Source of the DNA: Berberis thunbergii
Lineage: Eukaryota > Streptophyta > Magnoliopsida > Ranunculales > Berberidaceae
Reading direction: 5' to 3'
DNA: 64,000 nt
Assembly: GCA_003290165.1 (NCBI GenBank)
Contig: QNQO01002047.1
Location: 1-64,000, forward strand
Shown here: piece by piece, positions 22,476-35,916 of the stretch
Layout: every line of letters begins with the position of its first letter
Numbering within the stretch: the stretch's first letter is position 1
Translations under genes and position numbers: made by a program
The notes under the pieces: model-generated
Database searches by the model: none
Told to the model about the DNA's origin: nothing
The model's input: only the letters and a program-made list of their open reading frames with translations

Positions 22476-22525
22476 AATCTCCCCTTCTAGACCATTAATT
22501 AAGGAAGAATCATCGCCTAATCATA

Positions 22526-22740
22526 TTAGGCCGATCCAATGAGTAATCTACAGAACTCATGTTTTCCTTTTGAAACTACTTTTGTCATCATGTCGGAAGG
22601 ATTTTCACTAGTATGAATCTTTGCAATCTGGAAACAATTTTTCTCAAGCACATCACGTATCCAGTGGTAACGTGTATCAATATGCTTGGTAAGTCCATGG
22701 TATGTGGCATTTTTACTTAACTCAATAGTATGTTTACCAA
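22526..22740 (-). pseudogene. Copia-1 RNase H end fused to gypsy, composite 2
   Basis: An open minus-strand segment reads [33 protein letters not shown], then NPSDMMTKVVSKGKHEF and ends LLIGSA with a stop. This is the intact version of the copia C terminus seen at 861-1,080. Upstream it joins gypsy integrase directly at about 22,740, right after that integrase's second catalytic Asp region (DRDTRF). Confidence 0.85.
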
Positions 22741-25700
22741 AAATGACTAGGGAATCGTGTGTCTCTGTCCAACACAATAGACATAGGAAGTCCATGAAGA
22801 CGATAAACTTCCCGAAAGTACAATTGAGCCACATTCACTGCATCCGTCGTTTTCTTACAGGCAATAAAGTGTGCTATTTTGGATAAACTATCAACAACTA
22901 CAAAAATAGAATCCAAGCCGCGTTGGGTACGAGAAAGCCTCAACACGAAATCCATGCTAACATAAATCCATGGCTGACTCGGGACAGGTAAAGGCACATA
23001 CAACCCGACATTAGTTGCTTTGCCCTTTGAAACATGACAGATACGACAACCATTCACAAGTTTATACACCTCTTTGCGCATGGTTGGACAGAAGTAAGGA
23101 CTCGAAACAAGTTGGTATGTCTTATCTCTCCCAAGATGCCCCTTCCCCATGTAGTTCCTGAATGATCTTCAACCTGAGGCTAGAGTTAGGCACACACAAC
23201 TGGTTCCCTTTGAAGAGAAAACCGTCATGAACCATGAAGTCTGAACGCTTGCCTGCCACTACATCCTCCACCACAGTTGTAAAATATAGGTCAATAGTCA
23301 ATAATTCACGGAAAGAAGCAAAACTCAATACCTTGGTGCGCATAGTGGTGATTAAAGAAGACCGACGACTAAGAGCATCAACCACGCGATTCTGCACACC
23401 AGCCTTGTGCTTGAGGACAAACGTAAATTCTTGCAAATATGTAGCCCACTTGCCATGTCAAAAGGAGAGTTTATCTTGACTATTAATATGCTTTAATGAA
23501 TCATGATCAGAATATAAGACGAACTCGTTGTGTATCAAATAATGGCGTGAATGCTTCAATGCTTGGACTACTGCATAAAATTACACATCATAGGTACTGT
23601 AATTCAGTTTTGCTCCATGCAACTTCTCACTGAAAAAGGCAACTGGCTTGCCATGTTGACTTAAGATCGCGTCAATACCCACTTTGGAGGCATCGCAATG
23701 TAACTTGAACAGTTGAGAAAAATCAGGCAAAATAAGGATTGGCGATGAAATTAGCTTATCCTTGATCACGTAGAAGGCTGCGTCTACTGTCGTAGACCAT
23801 GAGAACTGTCCAACCTTCATTCAATCGGTGATAGGTGCCATAATGGTGCTGACATGAGGGATGAATCGACGATAGAAAAATGCTAGCCCGTGAAAGCTCT
23901 GCACCTCATGCAGGTTGGAAGGCGTTGACCACTGCCTGATTGCTTCCACTTTTTACTCATCCATGGAAATGCCATCCTTGGAAACCACGTACCCAAGGAA
24001 CAGTACCCTATCGATTATGAATGAACACTTGTTGGCTGCTACAAACAATCTTTCTCTGCGTAAAACTGAAAGAACGTCTCGAAGATGCTGAATATGTAAG
24101 TCAGCATTAGCACTATAAATCAGTCTATTGTCAAAATAAACAACAACAAATTGACCAATAAAAGGACGCAACACTTGGTTCATGACCCTCATAAAAGTAC
24201 TTGGGGCATTAGAAAGACTAAAAGGCATGACCAACCATTCGTATATAGGCCCTCGCGCGTCTTGAAGGCTGTTTTCCATTCGTCTCCTAGGCGAATCCGA
24301 ATCTGATGGTAACCACTCTTAAGATCAATTTTACTGAATACCTTGGCTCCACATAGCTGATCCAACAAGTCATCCAACCGAGGAATAGGAAAATGGTATT
24401 TGACTGTTATCTTATTTATGGCTCTACTATCGACACACATTCGCCAACTACCATTTTTTTTGGCGTGAGCAGTGCAGGTACTGCGCATGGACTGACTCTC
24501 CCGGATGAGACCCTTGGACAAAAGTTCTTCTACCTGGCGACGAAGTTCCTCATGTTCTTTCGGGCTCATACGATAGTGTGGTCGATTAGGAAGGTTTGAG
24601 CATGGCACCAAGTCAATCTGGTGTTGTAAATCCCTGACAGGTGGTAACCCTTGTGGTAGGTCACTAGGAAACACATCTTGGTACTCTTTAATCATAAGTT
24701 GCACAATCTCTGGAATGTCACTGCTAATCTGCTAAGCTTTTCCTAATAGTACGAATACCATCCCAGACTCTTCCATTTCACCCACAAATTTATTCATAGA
24801 TAAGAAATTTGGTCCCTCCCCGACTGGTGGTTTAGGTGCGATCTCTTTTCTAGGCATGAGTACAATTCGAGTAGCATCCCAAATGGAACTATACGTATTC
24901 TTGCGCTCATCATACATAACACTCCTATCAAGCTGCCAAGGTCTACCCAATAAAATATGGGAAACATCCATAGCGACAATATCACACCACACTTGATCTT
25001 TATACTTAGAGCCAATAGAAAAATTACTAAGCATCGTTTCAAGACCGTTACCTCATTGCCCTTTTTAAGCTAGGAGAGCTTGTAGGGACTGGGATGTTGG
25101 ATTGTATCCAACTTCAGGTTTCGGACAACCTCCTCCGCCACCACATTTTCGCAGCTGCGAAAATGAATGACTAGGCGACAAATCTTCCCGCCAATGGTGA
25201 ATGTAGAATGGAAGATGTTATTGCGAAGCCACGCATCGCCCTCATTCTCCTTTGGCGTGAAACATACTCTTCGTATTACCAATGATTGTCCTTGATCGCC
25301 CGATACATACTCCTCTTGTGGTGGGTCATCACTATTGGTATCGAACACAAGTCCTTGCTCGAAGTTCCCGAACTGATCGTCGCTAAGGTCCTCGCCTTCC
25401 ACGAACAAGCCCTTGCCTGCCCGTTCGCTCTTCCTGCAGTCAGCTGCTCGGTGGCCTTGTTCTCCACATTTAAAGCACTCGGTGATAGAGGGTGAGGTTC
25501 GGTTGAACTGTCCAGCGATAGTGGGTTTATTGGCAACACTATGTTGGACTGGAGCTCGGGTTGTGGACTGCGTGTTCACATGGTTTTGGTCAATTGCATT
25601 GTTGGCAGCACTCCACGACAGGTTACTGACCCTCCTACTCAGCTGTTTTTCAAGATGTAACGCCCGTTGATGCTCCTCGGAGACTGAGAATGGGTCAAAC

Positions 25701-26371
25701 AAGTTGAGAGTGTCCTGAAATTGTTGTGGCATCCCTCCAATGTACCGAGATACCAGCTGTTCGTTTGTCTCTACCAAGTCATTGCACACTACTAACTGAT
25801 AGAATTCTGTGGTGTTTTCATCGACTGATCTAGCACCTTGTCGGAGGTTTTGAAGATGTTGGTACAATACCCTCGTGTAGTTACGAGGCAGGAACGCCAA
25901 GTGCATATGCTTCTTAAGTTTTTCCCATGAAACAAGTTTTGTTTTTCCACATTGAGCTCGAGCAAGTTTGTGTTTCTGCCACCAAGAGGCGGCTCTCCCA
26001 GGTAGCCTTGTTTATATTAGTTGAACGCGCTTGCTACCAGGAACCTCTTTAAAGTCGAGAACCTCCTCGAAGGTATTAACCCAATCAAGGAACTCTTCCG
26101 GCTACAAACCCCATGGAATTCGAGTATTTCGACCTTTTCCTCCTTGGTCTATGCTCGACAAAGGGATTATCAAGGTCGTCACCGACATCTTCCACCTGCA
26201 CATAACGTGGGGTTGGGGGTGATTCTGTCGTTGGACAGTCAAGGCAGCCACTTGATATGATAGTGCCTCAAACCGTGCTTCAAATTTTTGTGCCAATCGT
26301 GCTATATCATCACGTTCGATTACCTCTTTTAGCGGAACTTCACGAACACCAGGATGTCTTCCACGCGACAT
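22741..26371 (-). pseudogene. Ty3/gypsy gag-pol pseudogene, composite 2
   Basis: From an ATG at 26,371 downward: gag with LRQGARSVDENTTEFYQLVV, a CCHC knuckle CFKCGEQGHRAADC, then a long open gag-protease section of 278 codons (25,906-25,070), protease, RT ([20 protein letters not shown]), polymerase box YFDNRLIYS, RNase H ([19 protein letters not shown]), integrase zinc region ([10 protein letters not shown] with CRICHVSKG) and MDFVLRLS. Several stops and frameshifts. The second Asp of the polymerase box is Asn, as in the other copies, and the integrase stops at the copia join. Site 23,261-23,263 (ACA) is the empty version of the CACTA insertion site in composite 3. Confidence 0.9.
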
Positions 26372-26390
26372 GGTGTAGGAAACGACATAT

Positions 26391-26944
26391 GCTTTGATAC
26401 CAACTGATGTAGGGAACATTTTTGAGGGATGAATTCAGCTAGGCGACGAACAAAACCTTCCACTGACTTGTTGATTCTCCAAGAAGAATACCAAGAACAA
26501 TAGGGAAATAAACGCAGCAAGAGAAATTCTCTAGAACTGATCCAAAATTCTTATTATCAAAAATCTGACTTTATCTTATTACAATCACCAATTTATAAAG
26601 AAAAGAACACTAAACCTACCTGAAACAGGACTTTCTAAACTATAGTAAGGTTCCTATTTTAACCAAAATACTCCTAAGATTCTTTTACTTATTAATAAAG
26701 ACATCCTAAAAGAAACGAAATTAAAAGACTACCAAAACAATTCTTAGCAAAGATGCCAATAAGAGATTTGATGGAATCTGAATTAAAAACAGCAAGTCCC
26801 TGCTGGGCCATTGTTAATTATTCTAGACTTTCCTATTCGCATGAACTTCTTTTGATCATACTGTACGAATACTCTATTGCACTTTGTTGCACTGCATCAG
26901 ATCTAGAGCTGTATCATAGTCTTCAAGAAAGCAACCTATAGTCA
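26391..26944 (-). mobile_element. Gypsy 5' LTR and primer-binding site, composite 2
   Basis: The PBS (TTGGTATCAAAGC on the minus strand) is at about 26,391-26,403. The LTR runs from TGATGTAGGG at 26,405 to about 26,944, 540 bp, the same length as in composite 1. The outer end is inferred as in that copy. Confidence 0.65.
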
Positions 26945-27568
26945 CACTCTCAACCACTGAGGCAGAGTTCGTGGCCGCAGCTGGTTGTGCTAGCCAAACA
27001 ATTTGGATGAAGAGGGTACTTGAGAAACTGAGTCTGGAGCAAAGCAAGTGTACTACAATTTTTTGTGATAAAAGTTCCACAATTAAACTATCAAAAAATC
27101 TTGTGTTACATGGACGAAGCAAGCACATTGATGTGCGTTTCCACTTTCTTCTTGATCTCACACAAGGAGTAGTTAAGCTGGCATATTGTGAAACACAAGA
27201 TTAGCTGGCAGATGTGATGACAAAGCCCCTCACAGTGGAAGCGTTTCAGAAATTTCGGAGTCAGTTGGGAGTTTGCCAGGTTCCTGAATTAAACTAGTTG
27301 CATCTGAGAACTAGTTTAAGGGAGGGAATTAAGAGAAATTTTAGGTTTTTGTTTTTAGTCAAGTCTTTGTATTTAGTTTAAATAAGTACTAGTAGGTCCT
27401 AGTCTTTAGGATATGGGTTTAGTGTCCCTTATTCTTTGCTAATTGCTCATCACGTTTGCTAGTATTGAGCTGGTTTTCCTCTTTCCGTTAACAATGTAAA
27501 TGGCTATTTATAAGCCTAAATTGCACAATAAGATATGTCATCTTTTCAAAATTGTTGAGCATCTTTCA
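26945..27568 (+). mobile_element. Copia-2 RNase H fragment and 3' LTR, composite 2
   Basis: The plus strand carries TLSTTEAEFVAAAGCASQ, GRSKHIDVRFHFLLDL and an in-frame stop before LADVMTKPL. A polypurine tract GGGAGGGAA then leads to the LTR (about 27,329-27,568), whose first bases are TT instead of TG. Confidence 0.8.
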
Positions 27569-28190
27569 TCATTTGTTTTCTATTGCTAATAGGTTTTTTT
27601 TTTGGAAAGCAAAAATGATAAACCTTAAACCACTACACCAACAAAGACATGTGTTGCTTTTGCTAATAGTTTTATTGGGAAATTTTCCAAAAGTGAAGAG
27701 AGATTGATGATGACTGCTACTGTTTTTATTATGAAACCTGTTTTCTTAGGGTGGGAGAAAAAAATTTCGGTTTTTACTTACTTTTATGTAGTTTTTTTTT
27801 CTTCAAAACAAACACAATTAGTTTAGGCATATAATAATTAATAAAATGTAGATAAGTACATTTATTAACTAAGTTTGATTTAAAATTAAATTTTATTTGG
27901 TAGCGAATCCAAATTTAAAATTCAGATTTTATAGGGTGTGGTATGTTGATTAAAATCTAACTCATAGATAAATTGAATTGAAGGCATTTTTTTAGCTAAT
28001 AAAAACTGAAGGCAATTTTTAAGCTGGCAGATGTTTTAGTATATCCGACCTATTTGTGATATGAATGTATGATACTCATATCTTCTTTCTAACAACCTCT
28101 CTCTATATTATAATACAAATCAAATTTCTTATGGCTTGAAAATATCCATGAGTCTTGAATTTTGAAAAACTGTCAAATTTCACGACTAAG
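27569..28190. repeat. Duplicated intergenic block (left part), copy at 27.6 kb
   Basis: It matches 5,912-6,460 and 61,079-61,660 and then stops. It carries no MIR395 hairpin. Small deletions separate the copies. Confidence 0.65.
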
Positions 28191-28503
28191 GCTCTGATAC
28201 CAATTGTTATGAAAAAACAACAATTTTTCTATCAATCAGATTACGAGATTGCAAAAAACAAATTTGTGTGAATAGTATCATATGTATATACAGTACCTTA
28301 CGGATGAATAGTATTGTACAAATGAACAATATACAATGTACAATACCTTCGTCTTCCCGTGAACAATACTGTAAACTCGTAAACAGTACTGTAACCCAAA
28401 ATTCAGAGTTTCTACACATGATTTACAGGGTTCACCAAATTTGGACTACGTCCACGAACTGTTGCAAATATTTACTAAGAAGAGAATTTTACAAGTGTTA
28501 ACA
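28190..28503 (-). mobile_element. LTR with primer-binding site (unclassified, copia-like)
   Basis: The plus strand shows GGCTCTGATACCAATTG at 28,190-28,206, the reverse complement of a tRNA-Met primer-binding site. Beside it is an LTR (minus strand TGTTAACACTTG .. CATAACA, 28,205-28,503, 299 bp). It contains GTTCGTGGACGTAGTCC, similar to copia U5 sequence. The rest of the element toward lower coordinates is not recognisable, and a 75-bp piece recurs at 15,300. Confidence 0.55.
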
Positions 28504-30300
28504 AATAGGTGTCATGCCAAGTTGAAGCCAATACTTGTCTAAGATACCTAATGGAAGTTGTATAGTGAGAGTTAGATACCCTGTAATTTCATGAGCACAA
28601 GGTAATCCATGAGTGGTTCGAATCACACATCCAAACTTGACAGGGTCATTGCCTACATTTTCACACCTCATTTCTAATAAAATCAAATCAAGAGCTTTGT
28701 ACACCACAAACCCATAAAGTTTGGCAAATAATTTTAACACATGCTCATTCTTCACCTTGATCAGTCTTTTTTGAAATGACGATTGTATCTCTACCAGTTT
28801 ATGCATCTTTGTCCATATAATAAAAAATGTATTTTGTGAATTTTCCAACATATTTTCCAACTTCGAGTATGCCCCTTCAACGCGACCGGTTGTCCGTTGG
28901 CTAAAATGCATAAATATATCGGACCATGCACTGACAAAGTACTCCTTTTACGGATACAAAACTGTCCTTACATATTCCAAACACTTAAGGTGTGATGCCA
29001 ATTTTCTATCAAAGTCAACTGTGGCCTTGTTCCATTTCTCCTTTGTACTTGATCTATACAAATCTAAAAAAGAATCTATAAAGTCATACCACCCGTCATT
29101 ATCCTCGAATTATTTTTTGCAATTCTTATCAACATTTGTGTTTATGTATCTTGCGCACAATAATCTCATTGCCTTGGAAAAACTCGCTCAATTGCCTTGA
29201 TCAAACCCAATTCTCTATCAGTAACAAACACATCAAGTTGTCTGGCTCGAAAATTCCTAAAAGTTTTTCCAATGCCCAATTATATGATTTCATTATCAGA
29301 ACACATAAAAAACACATTGCAACATTGAAAGTATTTCCGATCGACGTCACACCAACAATATCAAAGAACGACATCCTATAGCGATTCGTTTATATGTGCA
29401 ATCAAGCATCACTTGTGGAAAATACTTTGCTAATTTAATTGATTCGGGATGCATCCAAAAAATGTTGGTGACTCTATTCCCCTATCAACAATATTCCACT
29501 CTATATAATTATGCCCTCTCAACAAGTGTAGAGTATGTTGCATAGCCGTCCTGCCTTTTTGTTGGATTGTATTTATCCGACAAATTACATTGTAAATATT
29601 CTTCAAATTCGATATATTATTCGATATATTCTTCAAATTGATTCGGGATTGTCTTCTTTTTACTGCTTGATCGAACAAAATTATTTAACCTTTTGTCGTG
29701 CTTCCCCCCTTTCACAACCAAAATAGATCATTTCCTTCCATCTATAATTAGCAGGTTTCGATTTAGTGATAATAACAACTATGTTATAATCCCTATCGAT
29801 GCCTTGGACCCAAGCTATCAACGCAGACCTTGATGAGAATACCTAAAAATATATATATATAACTTGTTAATAACAACATATTTATAATAATATCGTTTGA
29901 AAACTAGTGAAAACGAAAATACACAAACTATCTTACCTCTTCCATAACAAATAAGTCACCATCATCGAGTACCACTTCCATTGATCTTTCTTCACTGTTA
30001 ATATCAACATTTCTATCATCAAATACCTTACCATCAACATTATCATCATCATTCTGCATAATGATTCATTTTATAATTAGTTTCATATATTAAATTGCAG
30101 TCTTAAGTTACTTAACAACAAAATGGCGGTTACTTCTACATGGTTTATCTCTTCCAAATATGCTTCAACTAACTCTGGGTTCTAAACATCATTTATAGGC
30201 ATGTCCATATTTATTACATCCATGAGAAATGCATACGTACCAATTCATCAAACAATTATCTTGTAAAATACAATAAAAAATTAAAATACGATGCAACTTG
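28504..30300 (-). pseudogene. Mutator-like transposase (FAR1/MULE type) pseudogene
   Basis: Reading down the minus strand: an N-terminal FAR1-like DNA-binding piece (about 29,665-29,790), NLKNIYNVICRINTIQQKGR (near 29,590), the transposase core with FPQVMLDCTYKR and IVGVTSIGNTFNVAM (29,280-29,430), and an open C-terminal segment of 137 codons (28,911-28,498) with HFSQRTTGRVEGAYSKLE and CVIRTTHGLPCAHEI, the SWIM-type zinc site C-x-H region. Frameshifts and stops separate the parts. Terminal inverted repeats were not found. The upper part is duplicated at 118-710. Confidence 0.8.
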
Positions 30301-31245
30301 ACAATGTTTACCTCAATTGGAATGAATTGTTCTTGCTATTTAAATTAATCATCTTCTTCACCCGAATTTTTCACCCTTAAAATCTTCAATTGTAACATCA
30401 TCAACTTTACTAACCCATTCATTTTCATCTAACAAAATCAATCTAAGTTCCTCCAAACTAACTTGAGGACTAGGAGAGATCAAATTCATCAGAGACAGAG
30501 AAGTGGAAGCCGTTCATAATGCAACCTTGGACGGGACACTGTGAGGAGGGAGAGATAGAGGAATGCAACCGAGGAGGGAGAGATAGGAGACGTTGCGAGG
30601 AAGGGACGCCTACCTTCGATGGGACGCTGCAAGGAAGAGGAATTTTCTCGCCTACCTTTGGACGAGATGCAGCGAGGAGAATGAGGGTTTTGCCTTTTTT
30701 GTTTTTGCGTTTTTTTAAAAAAAATATTTTGGAGGTGTGGGTTAGTAGGAAAAAAAAGAATACATGGAGATGTGAGATCGTACATATGGTGGTGTGTAAT
30801 CCCTGCCTTCATTATACTAGATCCTCACGCTTTCTCCCTACTTTAGTTACTTGATATTATACTATTCATTCACATAAAAAATAGAGGAGAAGATGAGAAA
30901 GATCGCTTATAAATTTCATCTCATTCAGACATTTGTAACAACAGTGAACATAACAACCTCTCGCCAGGCCAATGGTAGCCTATTTGGATGGTTAAGGCTG
31001 TGGTGATTTAACTCCCACGTCTTGGATTCTATACCCACTGGCGGCGCACTTGCCTTTAAAAAAACAAAAAATCAATCCTCTCACCAGACGAAAGCCTTGT
31101 TCAAGAAGAGCAAAAAATCAGGTTCAAGAAAAACAAAAAATCAATCCTGATTTCATGACCCAGACAAAAGCCTTGTTCAAGAAGAGCTTCGCTTTCCAGT
31201 TCCCAACTCTCTTTTTTCTCTTCATTTCTTGCAAAATTTTCTCTA
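30301..31245. other. Non-coding stretch; weak SINE-like piece
   Basis: No gene recognised. 30,500-30,690 is purine-rich and holds overlapping short frames that look fortuitous. 30,957-31,050 has tRNA-like strings (GGATGGTTAAGGC, GTCTTGGATTCTATACCC) that may be a degraded SINE. The sequence CAAGAAGAGC and CAAAAAATCAATCCT repeat imperfectly at 31,060-31,180. Confidence 0.35.
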
Positions 31246-31250
31246 ATTTG

Positions 31251-31591
31251 TGTTGGTTTTCTTCAAGCAAAATGTTGATTTTCTAAAAACCAGTAACAAA
31301 CTTAAGACACAAATAAACACTGAGGATGCTCTGTTCTTCCACTGCTCTGCTTTCTGGTTTTATTATATAAGCAAATACAGATCATAACTGCAACATTACA
31401 GCCCACGTTTTCTAAAAGCAAATCTAACCACATAAACCTAACTGCTATTAGTAACTGCTGACTCTAATTCTAGCCATGCAAACCATACATAGATAACTCC
31501 TAGAGACAACTAGATTAATACATACATAACTCCTAGAGGTAACTAGATTAATACATAGATAACTCCTAGAGACAACTAGATTAATACATCA
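31251..31591 (-). repeat. 3' LTR of the complete copia, 341 bp
   Basis: On the minus strand it starts TGATGTATTAATC and ends ..AAAACCAACA. It contains three imperfect repeats with AACTCCTAGAGACAACTAGA (the middle one reads AGAGGTAACTAG). A TATA-like TTATATAATAAAACC reads on the minus strand at about 31,357-31,371. Confidence 0.95.
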
Positions 31592-31602
31592 ATCTCCTCC
31601 TT
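31592..31602 (-). promoter_or_regulatory. Polypurine tract of the complete copia
   Basis: Minus strand AAGGAGGAGAT directly before the 3' LTR; it primes plus-strand DNA synthesis in this element class. Confidence 0.8.
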
Positions 31603-34600
31603 AAGCTTGTTGTCTTCCACTGACAATCCGCACACCAAATTTCTCTCTCATCTCCAAGAACTTCAATCTTGCAAGTGACTTTGTCAAAATATCAGCACGC
31701 TGATCTTCTGTGCAAACATGTTGAACTTCAATCATTCCTGATTCAACACAATCTCTAATGTAGTGAAATCGAGTATCAATGTGTTTGCTCCTCTCATGGT
31801 GAACTGAATTCTTGCTCAATGCAATTGCGGACTGATTATCGATCTTTAGAACCACTTTCTTAACCTCGGTCTTTAACAAATCTGCCAACAGACGTCCCAG
31901 CCACACTCCTTGACACGCTGCTGCACAGGCAGCAATGTACTCCGCTTCACAGGAAGATAACGCAACTACTTTCTGTTTTTGTGAACACCAACTAATAGGA
32001 TTTGACCCAAGGAAAAATATTAAACCTGAGGTACTTTTCCTGTCATTAGTATCACCAGCTAGATCACTATCGGAGTAACCAATCAGCTCCAAGCTGCCTT
32101 CCTTTTTCTCATAAACGCAACTGAGGTTTAAAGTTCCTTTCACGTACCGCAATATGTGCTTCACTGCGGCCATGTGCTCTGTTGTGGGCTTCTCCATGTA
32201 TCTACTCACCATACCGACAGAGAATGCCAAATCTGGGCGTGTGTGCAGTAGGTATCTCAAACTGCCAACAATACTTCGGTACAGAGTTGTGTCTACAGGT
32301 GGACTTGTGCTTTCCTTGCTCAGTTTTAGACGAGGTTCCATCGGAATTTGCGAAGGGTTGCAATCTTTCATGCCGCATTTGTCTAAAACCTTTCTTGCAT
32401 ATGCTGACTGATTGAGTGTAATCCTTTGAGAATTCTGACATACTTCAATTCCCAGATAGTAACTTAGTAACCCAAGGTCACTCATGCTAAACAATTTCTT
32501 CATCTGTGATTTGAACTTGTCTATTTCTTGAATACACTCTCCAGTGATTAGTAAATCATCCACATAGACTCCAACAATTAAATTCCCTTTACCTTGATTT
32601 CTCATGTACACGGCATGCTCTAAAGAGCACCTCTCAAAACTGAGTGTCCTCAATGACTTGTCCAGTTTTGAGTTCCAGGCTCTAGGTGCTTGTCGCAAAC
32701 CGTACAATGCTTTGTGCAGTTTTAACACCTTGTGCTCTTCACTTTTTATTTCAAATCCCGGCGGTTGAATGACATACACTTCCTCTTCCAAATCACCATT
32801 GAGGAAGGCTGACTTCACATCCATATGATGCACCTCCCATCCTTCATGTGCCGCAATAGAGATCAGCAAACGTACTGTCTCTAGCCGAGCAACAGGGGCG
32901 AAAACTTCATCAAAGTTTATGCCTTGTCGTTGAACGTACCCCTTTGCCACTAACCTCGCCTTGTGCTTCACAATTCTACCTTGAGTGTCCTTCTTTAACT
33001 TGTAAACCCACTTTAGACCTATAGGTTTGTGGCTGTCAGGTAATGGAACAAGCTTCCAAGTTTCATTTTTTTGAATAGAGGAAATCTCCTCCTCCATTGC
33101 TCTTCTCCACATCGGATCTGCCTTGGCTTCTTCGAAATTCGACGGCTCCTCTTCTCCTATTAGGCACAGACCCGAATACTGCAACTCTATTGGGACTGTT
33201 GCATCGTACAAGCTTTTTATGTCACGCTTACCCCGTGGTTCTACTAATGAACTCTCATCAGATGTCGAGGGTTGTAGTGTTTCGGTTGATACTGATTCAT
33301 CAACAGTTGCTGCTGGAGTGTATGGTGAGCTTGAAGCAGATGCTCTGGATCTCGTGTTCATCACTGGTGTATCATATTGGTATTGGTTATCAGTTTGTTC
33401 CTGTGTTGGCTGTGGAAAACCCATGCCAGAATTGCTGATACCAATACCAGAATCGCTGACTCCCTCTTTGTTTTTCTGATTTGTCGTATCAGATGCGCCT
33501 GCTATGGTAAAATAGTGTGCTGTAAGAGTGTTCCCTGCTGATCCTGTTTCTGTTTCTGGAATTTTGCTCCACTCCCACTTCTTCTCCTCTTCGAACACAA
33601 CATCCCGTGTCACCACTACTCGTTTTGATTTTGGATCAAACATCCGATAACCTTTTGCATTTGAATCATAACCAATAAACACCATTGGCCTGCTTCGGTC
33701 TGCAAGTTTTGAAAGGTGAGGTGTAACATCTTTTACGTGTCCCACACATCCAAAAATGCGAAAATGATCAACAGTTGGCTTGCGGTTGTAATATGCTTCA
33801 TAGGGAGTTTTGCCGATGATGCTTTTTGTTGGTGCTCGATTTAGGAGATATACGGCAGTTGCTACCGCTTCTCCCCAAAATTCGCCTGTGACTCCCATGC
33901 TTTTCAACAAGCTCCTTGCCATGTCGACCACTGTCTGATTTTTTCGTTCAACAACTCCGTTCTGCTGAGGAGAATAAGGCGCCGTGAGATAACGCTTAAT
34001 TCCCAACAACTCACAGTAAGTCTTGAACTCATTTGAGGTAAATTCGCCGCCACGATCTGTGCAAAAAGCCTTCAGCTTGCTGTTTTTCTCCATTTCTGCT
34101 GATGCTTTGATCTTCTTGAATGCCTCAAATGCTTCATCTTTGTTTCGGATCAGCACCTGCCACATGAATCTAGTACAATCATCAACCAACAGCAGAAAAT
34201 AGCGCTTACCTCCGTGTGTAGCAGGAGTTATTGGCCCGCACAAATCTCCATGCCACAGTTCAAGAGGTGATTCAGCTCGAAATTTTGCCACTGCTGGAAA
34301 AGGATTTCGGTGTTGCTTTCCAATCAAACAACCATCGCAGATGCGGTCCTTATGCTCGATTATGGGCAAGCCGCGCACCATCTGTTTCTGACTTAGAAAT
34401 TTCAAGGCATGGAAGTTCATATGCCCGTATCTTGCATGCCAGCACCAGGCTTCTTCTTTGCTCCTCGCCAGAAGGCATTCGGGTAGAGCTGGTACCATGT
34501 TAAACACATATAACCGGTTCCTTGATCTGTTCACTTTTGCTAGCAGCCTTTGTGATCTGTCCAAAATAGACATTACTCCTCCTTCAATTACAACCTTGCA

Positions 34601-35887
34601 TCCGTTCTCATCTAACTGACCAAGGCTTATTATGTTTCTCTTCAACTTCGGGATGTAGTAGACATTAGTAAGTACACGATGTTCTCCTGTGAAGCATTCA
34701 AATAAAACCGAACCTCTTCCTTGTATTTCTACAGCTGAACCATCTCCAAATTTGACTGACCCTTTAATGGTCGTGTCAATTTCAGCAAACTTTTCGATAC
34801 AACCGGTCATGTGGTTACTTGCGCCGGTATCTAAATACCAAGCACTGACTTGGGTGCTGTTAATCTTTGACACCACCTTGTCTTCGTGTAGTAACACATG
34901 TTCATTCTGTAATGCATGGTTGATCTCATAATTTTCAGCCATCAACAGTGCCGGTTCATCATCGATTTGTGTTGTAACAAAGTTGGCCCTCTCTCTTCGG
35001 TTTGGCTTGGGACACTCTTTTGCAAAGTGACCATATTCGTTACAATTGAAACACTTAATCCTGGATATGTCGAAGTCGCATGACTTTCGGTCTTCGTTTT
35101 TTCGTTCACCATTTCCTCGACCTCCACCATTTCCATGCCCACGACCACGTCCTCTCCCGTGACGTCCTCCTCTTTTGTTGCTGTAGGAACCTTCATCCTT
35201 CCTTGCCTTGGGGATTCTTGCCTCCCACTCGGCCTGGGTAAGGAGTAATTGTTCTCCACTGCTCTTTGAGTGTAGTCTCCCTTTAAGCCCTTCCTCGAAG
35301 GTTCTGAGACGACCGATCGCCTCTGAAACTGGCATCTTCTCAGTATCGCCAAACTGCTCAATTGTTCCAATAATCTGGAGAAATCTATCTGGAATGGCGC
35401 TGAACAGTTTTTCAACAACTTCGCTGTCGTCGAACTTCGTGCCCAGGGAGCGGATCTCACCCACCAGTGTGGTAAGCTTCATGGAAAATTCATTTATTGT
35501 CTCTGAATCCTCCATGTATAACTTGTTCAGTTGTCGTTTCAGCACCTGTACGCGAGCCTTCCTAACGCGATCTTCACCAACTCGCATCTCCCTGAGTGCG
35601 TCCCAAGCCTCCTTTGCCGTCTGCTTCTCTGCGATTGTCATCATCACGTCATCTGGCACTGCTTGAGAAATGGCTACCATGGCGCCTTGATCTTTGTCGT
35701 CATCTGTGTCTCCACCTTCAATCACTGACCATACTCCTAGTGAACGCAGGATTATCTTCATCTTGACAGCCCATATGCCATAGTTTGTTTCACTTAACGT
35801 TGGATATTGGATCGGGATTGAGGCTCCTCTTGCAGTCGGTTTTACCACTGCAAGTGTCTTTGCTTGATCTCCTACTTCACTGGCCAT
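31601..35887 (-). CDS. Ty1/copia gag-pol polyprotein, intact, 1428 aa
   Basis: One frame encodes all retrotransposon functions in copia order. Gag occupies about residues 20-250, with an RG-rich stretch at 239-261 and a CCHC zinc knuckle [14 protein letters not shown] at 279-292. Protease has [12 protein letters not shown] (Asp353). Integrase has the HHCC region beginning HARYGH at 484, then the catalytic triad Asp548, Asp611 and Glu647, which gives D,D35E spacing. Reverse transcriptase spans about 940-1180 with YVDD at 1108-1111. RNase H has SDSDLAGD near 1272, SCEAEYIA near 1312 and [12 protein letters not shown] near 1368. The ATG at 35,887 lies just below the PBS. No stop or frameshift is seen. 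The lineage within copia was not settled. Confidence 0.96.
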   Translation of the reverse strand: MASEVGDQAKTLAVVKPTARGASIPIQYPTLSETNYGIWAVKMKIILRSLGVWSVIEGGDTDDDKDQGAMVAISQAVPDDVMMTIAEKQTAKEAWDALREMRVGEDRVRKARVQVLKRQLNKLYMEDSETINEFSMKLTTLVGEIRSLGTKFDDSEVVEKLFSAIPDRFLQIIGTIEQFGDTEKMPVSEAIGRLRTFEEGLKGRLHSKSSGEQLLLTQAEWEARIPKARKDEGSYSNKRGGRHGRGRGRGHGNGGGRGNGERKNEDRKSCDFDISRIKCFNCNEYGHFAKECPKPNRRERANFVTTQIDDEPALLMAENYEINHALQNEHVLLHEDKVVSKINSTQVSAWYLDTGASNHMTGCIEKFAEIDTTIKGSVKFGDGSAVEIQGRGSVLFECFTGEHRVLTNVYYIPKLKRNIISLGQLDENGCKVVIEGGVMSILDRSQRLLAKVNRSRNRLYVFNMVPALPECLLARSKEEAWCWHARYGHMNFHALKFLSQKQMVRGLPIIEHKDRICDGCLIGKQHRNPFPAVAKFRAESPLELWHGDLCGPITPATHGGKRYFLLLVDDCTRFMWQVLIRNKDEAFEAFKKIKASAEMEKNSKLKAFCTDRGGEFTSNEFKTYCELLGIKRYLTAPYSPQQNGVVERKNQTVVDMARSLLKSMGVTGEFWGEAVATAVYLLNRAPTKSIIGKTPYEAYYNRKPTVDHFRIFGCVGHVKDVTPHLSKLADRSRPMVFIGYDSNAKGYRMFDPKSKRVVVTRDVVFEEEKKWEWSKIPETETGSAGNTLTAHYFTIAGASDTTNQKNKEGVSDSGIGISNSGMGFPQPTQEQTDNQYQYDTPVMNTRSRASASSSPYTPAATVDESVSTETLQPSTSDESSLVEPRGKRDIKSLYDATVPIELQYSGLCLIGEEEPSNFEEAKADPMWRRAMEEEISSIQKNETWKLVPLPDSHKPIGLKWVYKLKKDTQGRIVKHKARLVAKGYVQRQGINFDEVFAPVARLETVRLLISIAAHEGWEVHHMDVKSAFLNGDLEEEVYVIQPPGFEIKSEEHKVLKLHKALYGLRQAPRAWNSKLDKSLRTLSFERCSLEHAVYMRNQGKGNLIVGVYVDDLLITGECIQEIDKFKSQMKKLFSMSDLGLLSYYLGIEVCQNSQRITLNQSAYARKVLDKCGMKDCNPSQIPMEPRLKLSKESTSPPVDTTLYRSIVGSLRYLLHTRPDLAFSVGMVSRYMEKPTTEHMAAVKHILRYVKGTLNLSCVYEKKEGSLELIGYSDSDLAGDTNDRKSTSGLIFFLGSNPISWCSQKQKVVALSSCEAEYIAACAAACQGVWLGRLLADLLKTEVKKVVLKIDNQSAIALSKNSVHHERSKHIDTRFHYIRDCVESGMIEVQHVCTEDQRADILTKSLARLKFLEMREKFGVRIVSGRQQA

Positions 35888-35902
35888 TGCTTTGACAACT
35901 TA

Positions 35903-35914
35903 GCTCTGATACCA
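35903..35914 (-). promoter_or_regulatory. Primer-binding site of the complete copia
   Basis: Minus strand TGGTATCAGAGC, a perfect 12-nt match to the initiator tRNA-Met 3' end consensus, two bases from the 5' LTR. Confidence 0.92.
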
Positions 35915-35916
35915 AA

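Noticed and set aside
30489..30854. Overlapping frames of 107 and 111 codons on opposite strands
   Set aside because: Purine-biased low-complexity sequence opens both strands; no domain recognised.
32154..33479. Several plus-strand frames of 77-118 codons
   Set aside because: They are antisense shadows of the copia polyprotein.
31601..35887. Long intact reading frame considered as a host gene
   Set aside because: It carries gag, protease, integrase, RT and RNase H in copia order between two LTRs with target duplications.
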